This document shows positions 59,374 through 64,000 of a DNA stretch of 64,000 nt, in pieces. The translations under genes and the position numbers were made by a program. Location of the stretch: assembly GCF_016598535.1 (NCBI RefSeq), contig NZ_CP066779.1, positions 5,764,053-5,828,052 of the forward strand, written 5' to 3'. How positions within the stretch are numbered: the first letter of the stretch is position 1; the number at the start of each line of letters is the position of its first letter. Source of the stretch: Rhodococcus sp. P-2. Its GTDB lineage: Bacteria; Actinomycetota; Actinomycetes; Mycobacteriales; Mycobacteriaceae. Under the pieces are notes generated by a model. The model ran no database searches. It had not been told where the DNA came from and saw only the letters and a program-made list of their open reading frames with translations.

Positions 59374-60443
59374 CGCGTTCCTCCTTGCAGGGGTGTCGTG
59401 ATCGGCAGTTCCCGATCGGAGGCGGGCAGAGGTGGCAGTGGCGGTGCGGCGCCCGGAATTATCTCGTTGAGCACTCCGGTCACGGTGCCCTCGACATCGA
59501 CGTCGAGGTCGATGTTCACGTAGTCACCCGGGCTGGCGCGCTCGAGGAGCACTCTCGCATTGTCCAGGTTGGCCATCGTCTCACCCAGTGTCGGGCCCAT
59601 TGCCGAGAACTGGTCGAGGATAGGTGACAGACGTCCGGTTATCTCTGATATCTGGTCGGCCGACTGGTCGAGTACGGAATTGGTTGCGGTACTGAGTCTG
59701 TCGGTTTCGTCGAGTAGATCGAGGAGCGGTTGTCGTTGGTCGGCGATCACGCCCAATGCGGGTGTGAGTGTGCGCAAGCCTTCGTCGATGGTGGCGCTCT
59801 CGTCGCCGATGAGAGCGCTCAGCCGATTCAGCGAGTCCAGCGCCGAGTTGATCGATTCCTTTCGGTCTTCGAGTGTCCCGAGAAAAGTGTCCAGGCGCCC
59901 AAGTAGATCGCGGATCGTCTCTTCCCTGCCGTCGAGAATCTGATCAGCCTCGCTCACGATGGTCTTGACCTGTGCCAACCCACTGCCGTTCAACAAAGTT
60001 CCGACGGCGCCGAGTAGTTGTGCGACGTCGGGTCCGCGGACGGTCTCCGAACGCTCGATGGTGGAACCTGGTACGAGCATGGGGCCGGTTGAATCGACCG
60101 GAACTTCGAGGTTGACGAACGCATCGCCGATCGGGGTGGACAACTCGATCCGAGCGCGGGTGCCGGTGGGTAGTTCGATATCGGATTCGATCTCGGTATG
60201 TACCACGGCTGCAAAGGTTTCCGCGCTCATCGACGTGACTCTGCCGACCACTGCCTGACCGATACGCACCTCGCCGCCGACGGGAAGCAATGACGCATCG
60301 ACGAATTCCATGTTCAGCGGGTACGACTCTCCCGGCAGAGAGCGCCCGAGAGGGAGGTGCTGGAAGTTGAGACTGCAGCCGGTCAAAGGCGCCGCGATGG
60401 CGAGTGCCACGACAACGCTCACTACGGGCTTGTTCGACGCCAT
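59370..60443 (-). CDS. mceE: Mce family lipoprotein, MceE (LprK type)
   Basis: A 357-residue Mce protein. The N-terminus is a lipoprotein signal peptide with the lipobox LTGCS near residue 23, which identifies the E position of the operon. The MlaD domain follows (YPLNMEFVDASLLPVGGEVRIGQAVVGRV), then a long helical segment that probably adds to the hydrophobic tunnel. The start ATG overlaps the mceD stop by one base (TGATG). Confidence 0.92.
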   Translation of the reverse strand: MASNKPVVSVVVALAIAAPLTGCSLNFQHLPLGRSLPGESYPLNMEFVDASLLPVGGEVRIGQAVVGRVTSMSAETFAAVVHTEIESDIELPTGTRARIELSTPIGDAFVNLEVPVDSTGPMLVPGSTIERSETVRGPDVAQLLGAVGTLLNGSGLAQVKTIVSEADQILDGREETIRDLLGRLDTFLGTLEDRKESINSALDSLNRLSALIGDESATIDEGLRTLTPALGVIADQRQPLLDLLDETDRLSTATNSVLDQSADQISEITGRLSPILDQFSAMGPTLGETMANLDNARVLLERASPGDYVNIDLDVDVEGTVTGVLNEIIPGAAPPLPPLPASDRELPITTPLQGGTR

Positions 60444-61522
60444 CAGTTGCCCCCACCGAGGATGCGTGCCAGGTCGGAGCTGCCTGCCGAGGGAAATTCG
60501 ATGGGATTGACGATTCCGGGCCCTGTGCACAGCGGAATCGGCATCTTCTCGCACAGTTCTCGTGTCGTGTCGAACTGTGAGAGATCGGTGGCGACGTTCA
60601 ACCGTGCTCTGGCTCGGCCTTCTTCGGTGACGAGGTTGGACACGTTCTCGAATCCCGTTGGTGCCGTTTCAATGATCTCGCGCAATTGGTCCTGTTTGGT
60701 CGCGACTGCGCCGGCCAACTGTGCAAGCGTACCCAGATCGGCGGTGACCGCCTCGCCGTGTTCGGCGAGTAGCGCTGAGACCTGTCCGAGCAACGTGGTC
60801 AGGGAATCGAGCGCCCCGCTGATGTCTTCTCGCTGGGTACCGAACGCGCGTGCCGTGACGGTCACCGAGTTCGACAGCGAGTCGACCTGGATCTGGTTGT
60901 CCGCGATCAACTGCACGAGGGTGTTCAGGTTCTTCACCAGTTCGGAGATGTCAGGACTCGCGCCGGCCAGTACCGAACTGGCCTGTGAGATGGACTGCAC
61001 GGCATCGTTGAATGCTTGCCCGTTGCCGTCCAACGCGTGAGCGCCTTCTCCGATGAGGTCACCGATCCCACCGCCGTCGGCGCCAGGGCCGAGCGCGACC
61101 GTCAGTTCGTTCACCGATGCGGTGAGCTGGTCCCATGTCAGCGGGGAGTGAGTTCGTTCGAGAGGGATCACTGCGCCGTCCGCGAGGAATTCACCGTCCT
61201 CGTATCCGGGGCCGAGTTCGATTGTGCGGTCACTGATGACCGAGGGAGAAAGGACCCAGGCCTGCGCGTCGGCCGGTATACGTGTTCTGGATGGCAGGCT
61301 CAGCGCCACTCGAACCCGGGACCCTTCCGGCGTGACGCTCTCGACCCTTCCGTTGGGAACTCCCAGAATCGTCACCGTGTTACCGGTGAAGATTGCGTCG
61401 GTCGAGGTGAATTCGGCGGTGAGAGTGAGTCGGTGTTCGTCACGCGTGACGAACAGGACGGCACCGATCGCGCAGATCACTATCGCTGCCAGCACGGCGA
61501 GTTTCTTGACGGTCGTAGTCAT
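60443..61522 (-). CDS. mceD: Mce family protein, MceD
   Basis: A 359-residue Mce protein. An N-terminal helix (LAVLAAIVICAIGAVLFVT) and the MlaD domain (LTAEFTSTDAIFTGNTVTILGVPNGRVESV) are followed by the usual helical region and a short tail with a Cys pair (LCEKMPIPLC). ATG 61522 overlaps the mceC stop by ATGA and is preferred over an upstream in-frame ATG at 61552. It is part of the hexameric Mce tube. Confidence 0.92.
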   Translation of the reverse strand: MTTTVKKLAVLAAIVICAIGAVLFVTRDEHRLTLTAEFTSTDAIFTGNTVTILGVPNGRVESVTPEGSRVRVALSLPSRTRIPADAQAWVLSPSVISDRTIELGPGYEDGEFLADGAVIPLERTHSPLTWDQLTASVNELTVALGPGADGGGIGDLIGEGAHALDGNGQAFNDAVQSISQASSVLAGASPDISELVKNLNTLVQLIADNQIQVDSLSNSVTVTARAFGTQREDISGALDSLTTLLGQVSALLAEHGEAVTADLGTLAQLAGAVATKQDQLREIIETAPTGFENVSNLVTEEGRARARLNVATDLSQFDTTRELCEKMPIPLCTGPGIVNPIEFPSAGSSDLARILGGGN

Positions 61523-62511
61523 CGACACCCCTGAACGAGCCCGACGACGCACAACCAGTTGTCCGGGATGAGTGTGGAGGGTGAGTTGAGATCGAGCCAG
61601 TTGCCGTTGCCGGTCGCGTTCGTGACGTACCGAACGCTGGGTGCGAAGTTGTCGAGCAGCGTGGTCAGTGATTGTTCGTTCTCGGACAGAACTCCCGTCA
61701 CCTCGTGGAGGTCTCCCAAGACCGAGTCGACCAATGCCTGATTCTCACCGAGGAACTGGGCAATGTTGGTGCTCAACTGATTCAGGTCTTGTACGAGCGC
61801 AGTCAGCACATCTCGCCGGTCGGCGATCGTTGACATCACCAGATCCGCATTTCCCAGAAGGGTTTCCAGCGTGTCCCTCTGCTCGATCAACGTTGTGGTC
61901 GTCTGCTGCGCTCCGGTGAGAAGGGAACGGAATGCATCGTCGTTGTCGTTGACTACTCCGGAGAGTGCGTCGATTCCCTCGAGTGAGCGGCGAATGAGTT
62001 CGGGATCGTCCGGTGAGTTGTCGGACACCACGGTCAGCATATTTCGCAGTTGTTGCAGATCAAGGTTTTCCGAAGTGGTTTGTGCTCCTCGTCCGAGATC
62101 GTCGAGAGTGAACGGAACACTCGTGTTCTCGACGGGAATGGTCGAACCTCCGGGTAGCGAGCGCGATCCGTTCGGAGTGATGTCGAGCGAGCGTCGGCCG
62201 AGCAGAGTCGAGATCTTGATGTCCGCACGGGAGTCTTCGCCGAGTGTGACGCCGTCGTCGAGGCGGAAGGTGACTTCAACGGAATTGCCGCTGACCGCCA
62301 ACGAGGTGACCACCCCGCTCGGGACTCCTGCGACGTTGACCGGATCGTCCTGCGTCAATCCGGTGGCGTTGGCAAAGACGGCGTGATACTCGTTGGTCTT
62401 GACCTTCAAGATCAGTTGAGGGACAACGAGTGCGGCCAGAACTACACAGACTCCGACGAGAATGCAGATGATTCCGTTGCGGACCGGGTTCTTGACGGTG
62501 AGCCAGTTCAT
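61519..62511 (-). CDS. mceC: Mce family protein, MceC
   Basis: A 330-residue Mce protein with an N-terminal helix (NGIICILVGVCVVLAALVVPQLIL), an MlaD domain (YHAVFANATGLTQDDPVNVAGVPSGVV) and a helical domain. It ends with two Cys in WLCVVGLVQGCR, a C-terminal signature seen in several Mce proteins. ATG 62511 overlaps the mceB stop by ATGA; GTG 62517 is two codons upstream in frame. Confidence 0.92.
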   Translation of the reverse strand: MNWLTVKNPVRNGIICILVGVCVVLAALVVPQLILKVKTNEYHAVFANATGLTQDDPVNVAGVPSGVVTSLAVSGNSVEVTFRLDDGVTLGEDSRADIKISTLLGRRSLDITPNGSRSLPGGSTIPVENTSVPFTLDDLGRGAQTTSENLDLQQLRNMLTVVSDNSPDDPELIRRSLEGIDALSGVVNDNDDAFRSLLTGAQQTTTTLIEQRDTLETLLGNADLVMSTIADRRDVLTALVQDLNQLSTNIAQFLGENQALVDSVLGDLHEVTGVLSENEQSLTTLLDNFAPSVRYVTNATGNGNWLDLNSPSTLIPDNWLCVVGLVQGCR

Positions 62512-63518
62512 CGGCACACCGCCGAACGCTCGGGGCCGCCGAGAGTCACCGACTGGTCCAGCGCGCTGAGTCGGAAGTTGCAGATGTAGATGTTCGCCCA
62601 GCTTCCGTAGCTCATCGCGATCCCCAACTGGGTGAACAATTGATCGAACGCGGTGATACCGGTCGCCAGCGACTCACGATTGTCGACGACGACCCGAGCC
62701 GATTGATCGACGGAAGTCAGCGCGCCAGCCAACTCGGGTTCCACGCGCGTCACCAGGTCCTGAAGGGAAGAAGTCAGGGAACCCGCGGAATCAACTGCGG
62801 CCGAGATCTGTTGGCGGTCCTGTGCCAAACCGCCGACCAGTGTGTCGAGCGTGTTGATCATCTCGACGAAGTTGGGTCGATTCGTCGTGGTGACGGTGAG
62901 TACCCGGTCCAGGTTGGTCAGTAGTTGGTCCAAGATCCCGTCTCGGGACGTCAAGTTCTCGGTGACGGCAACAGTGCGCTCCAGCAGGCTTTCGATGGTG
63001 GAACCTTGTCCTTGGAATACCTGGACGACGTGTGCGGCAAGCTCGTTGACTTCTGTGGGGTCGAGCGCGTCGAACAGGGGACGGAAGCCGCCGAGGATGT
63101 CGGTGAGGTCGATCGCGGGCTGAGTCTGTTCGACGGGAATGGTGGCCCCGGGGGAGAGGTAATTGCCGGTTGCGCCCCCGTCTTGCCCTGGTTCGATCGA
63201 GATCGTCCGTGCCCCCAACAGATCCGCGTACCTCACCACCGCCCGACCGTCGGTCGGAATACGTTGTGTGGATTCGAGTTCGAACCCGACGACGGCTTGG
63301 TTGTTCACCAACTCGACGCTGTCGACGCGCCCGACTCGGACTCCGGCGATCTGGACATCACTGCCGGTGACCAGACCGGACGCATTGACGAAGACAGCCT
63401 GGTACTGCGAGCTCGACCCGGAGACGGGGTTGATCAGGGTGCTCACCACGACGACGGTGGCGAGAATTGACAGTGCGGCAAACAATCCGAACCTGATCAG
63501 AGATTGCTTCACGCTCAT
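62508..63518 (-). CDS. mceB: Mce family protein, MceB
   Basis: A 336-residue Mce protein. The N-terminal helix is FGLFAALSILATVVVVSTLI, the MlaD domain YQAVFVNASGLVTGSDVQIAGVRVGRVDSV, followed by a helical region and a short C-terminus with ICNF and a final Cys. ATG 63518 overlaps the mceA stop by ATGA. The frame is open upstream, but that part lies over mceA. Confidence 0.92.
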   Translation of the reverse strand: MSVKQSLIRFGLFAALSILATVVVVSTLINPVSGSSSQYQAVFVNASGLVTGSDVQIAGVRVGRVDSVELVNNQAVVGFELESTQRIPTDGRAVVRYADLLGARTISIEPGQDGGATGNYLSPGATIPVEQTQPAIDLTDILGGFRPLFDALDPTEVNELAAHVVQVFQGQGSTIESLLERTVAVTENLTSRDGILDQLLTNLDRVLTVTTTNRPNFVEMINTLDTLVGGLAQDRQQISAAVDSAGSLTSSLQDLVTRVEPELAGALTSVDQSARVVVDNRESLATGITAFDQLFTQLGIAMSYGSWANIYICNFRLSALDQSVTLGGPERSAVCR

Positions 63519-64000
63519 CTGCCCACCACCGTCGTGCCGCGAAATACCGGCCCCGCCACGAGAGTGTCCAAAGCTGTACCGCCCTGGGTGATAGCTGAGA
63601 TCAGGGATTGTTCGGCAGGGCTGCCGACCGGGCCGACGGTTCCGCCGAACGCGGTCGCGGAGGCAGGACAGTTGGGGCCGCGGGTCCCGTCGTATTGCGG
63701 GCAGTCGGTCTTTCCGTACGGATACAGATCTGTGACAGACAACCGTAGGTCGGTGCTGAGCCATGGACCGTGGGCCAACGCGGGCGGAAGTTCGATCGTG
63801 AGATTGCGCAGGCCGTTGTAGAAGGTGGTGATGTGGTCTGGCCGCGAAGTGATTGCACCGGTGAGGGAATCGGCGTCGTCGATCAAGGTGATCATGCGGT
63901 CGCGATTGTCACCGATCAGACTTGTGGCGGCAGATCCCGTACTGGTGCCGGCCCGCAGAAGCCCCGCTAATCCGTCGGATTTCTCGACGACGGTCTTGGA
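63515..64000 (-). CDS. mceA: Mce family protein, MceA (partial; N-terminus beyond window)
   Basis: Only the C-terminal 161 residues are present, and the frame runs off the window edge. The visible part has the helical segment (LLRAGTSTGSAATSLIGDNRDRMITLIDDADSLTGAI) and a C-terminal domain with two Cys (TDCPQYDGTRGPNC), as in MceA proteins. The stop overlaps mceB by ATGA. The yrbE permease genes and the promoter should lie just outside the window. Confidence 0.88.
   Translation of the reverse strand, partial: SKTVVEKSDGLAGLLRAGTSTGSAATSLIGDNRDRMITLIDDADSLTGAITSRPDHITTFYNGLRNLTIELPPALAHGPWLSTDLRLSVTDLYPYGKTDCPQYDGTRGPNCPASATAFGGTVGPVGSPAEQSLISAITQGGTALDTLVAGPVFRGTTVVGR

Overview
The window looks like chromosomal DNA of a mycolic-acid actinobacterium, most likely a Rhodococcus of the erythropolis type. 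This rests on a mycobacterial-style lysS, lsr2, clpC1, mhuD and mutY gene set, an mce operon with its Mce-associated protein, a mycothiol-dependent-isomerase-type enzyme, many GTG starts, GC-rich codon use and abundant CoA-ester catabolic genes. No tRNA, rRNA, CRISPR array, transposase or phage gene was seen.

Region 1 (1-8.7 kb, plus strand) is mostly housekeeping: the end of an NmrA-type gene, a DUF1772 membrane protein, lysS with a strong terminator, lsr2, two tandem secreted lipases, clpC1 with a ClgR-like site upstream, and a small deaminase bracketed by two related hairpins. Region 2 (8.7-13.8 kb) is a three-gene minus-strand operon (NPD-family flavoprotein, enoyl-CoA hydratase, acyl-CoA ligase) divergent from a regulator built of two fused TetR modules. 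Region 3 (13.8-18 kb) holds an OsmC protein, two small envelope proteins, a NarL-type two-component system and a FrnE-like DsbA protein. Region 4 (18-25 kb) appears to be a regulatory unit: a GAF-domain regulator, an acetoin/diacetyl-reductase-like SDR, a polytopic membrane protein, a DHA2 exporter and a SnoaL-FMO fusion monooxygenase. Its two divergent promoters both carry TTGCAA-type repeats spaced 10 bp apart. Region 5 (25-33.7 kb) holds cobalt transporter genes cbtBA behind a cobalamin riboswitch, mhuD, an alpha/beta hydrolase, a HIT protein, a large LuxR/LAL regulator, two envelope proteins and mutY.

Region 6 (33.8-57.5 kb) is a large catabolic island: a carboxylate-type MFS importer, two acyl-CoA ligases, an alpha-methylacyl-CoA racemase, two crotonases, an acyl-CoA dehydrogenase, an NPD flavoprotein, an HpaB-like flavin monooxygenase, two closely related aldehyde dehydrogenases, a ThDP-dependent lyase or decarboxylase, three SDR or MDR oxidoreductases and four regulators (two TetR, AraC, IclR). 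A palindrome of the form TTANCGATCGNTAA or close variants recurs at nine intergenic positions, which suggests a single TetR regulon. Region 7 (57.6 kb to the end) is a minus-strand mce operon read from mceA (cut by the window edge) through mceF to an Mce-associated protein. Almost every junction is an ATGA overlap.

My working model is that regions 6 and 7 form one import-and-degradation system for a methyl-branched or isoprenoid/terpenoid-type carboxylic acid. Mce uptake or an MFS permease would be followed by CoA activation, racemisation, beta-oxidation and possibly an alpha-oxidation-like C1 removal (ThDP lyase plus aldehyde dehydrogenase). The protein families are well supported; the substrate and the order of steps are inference.
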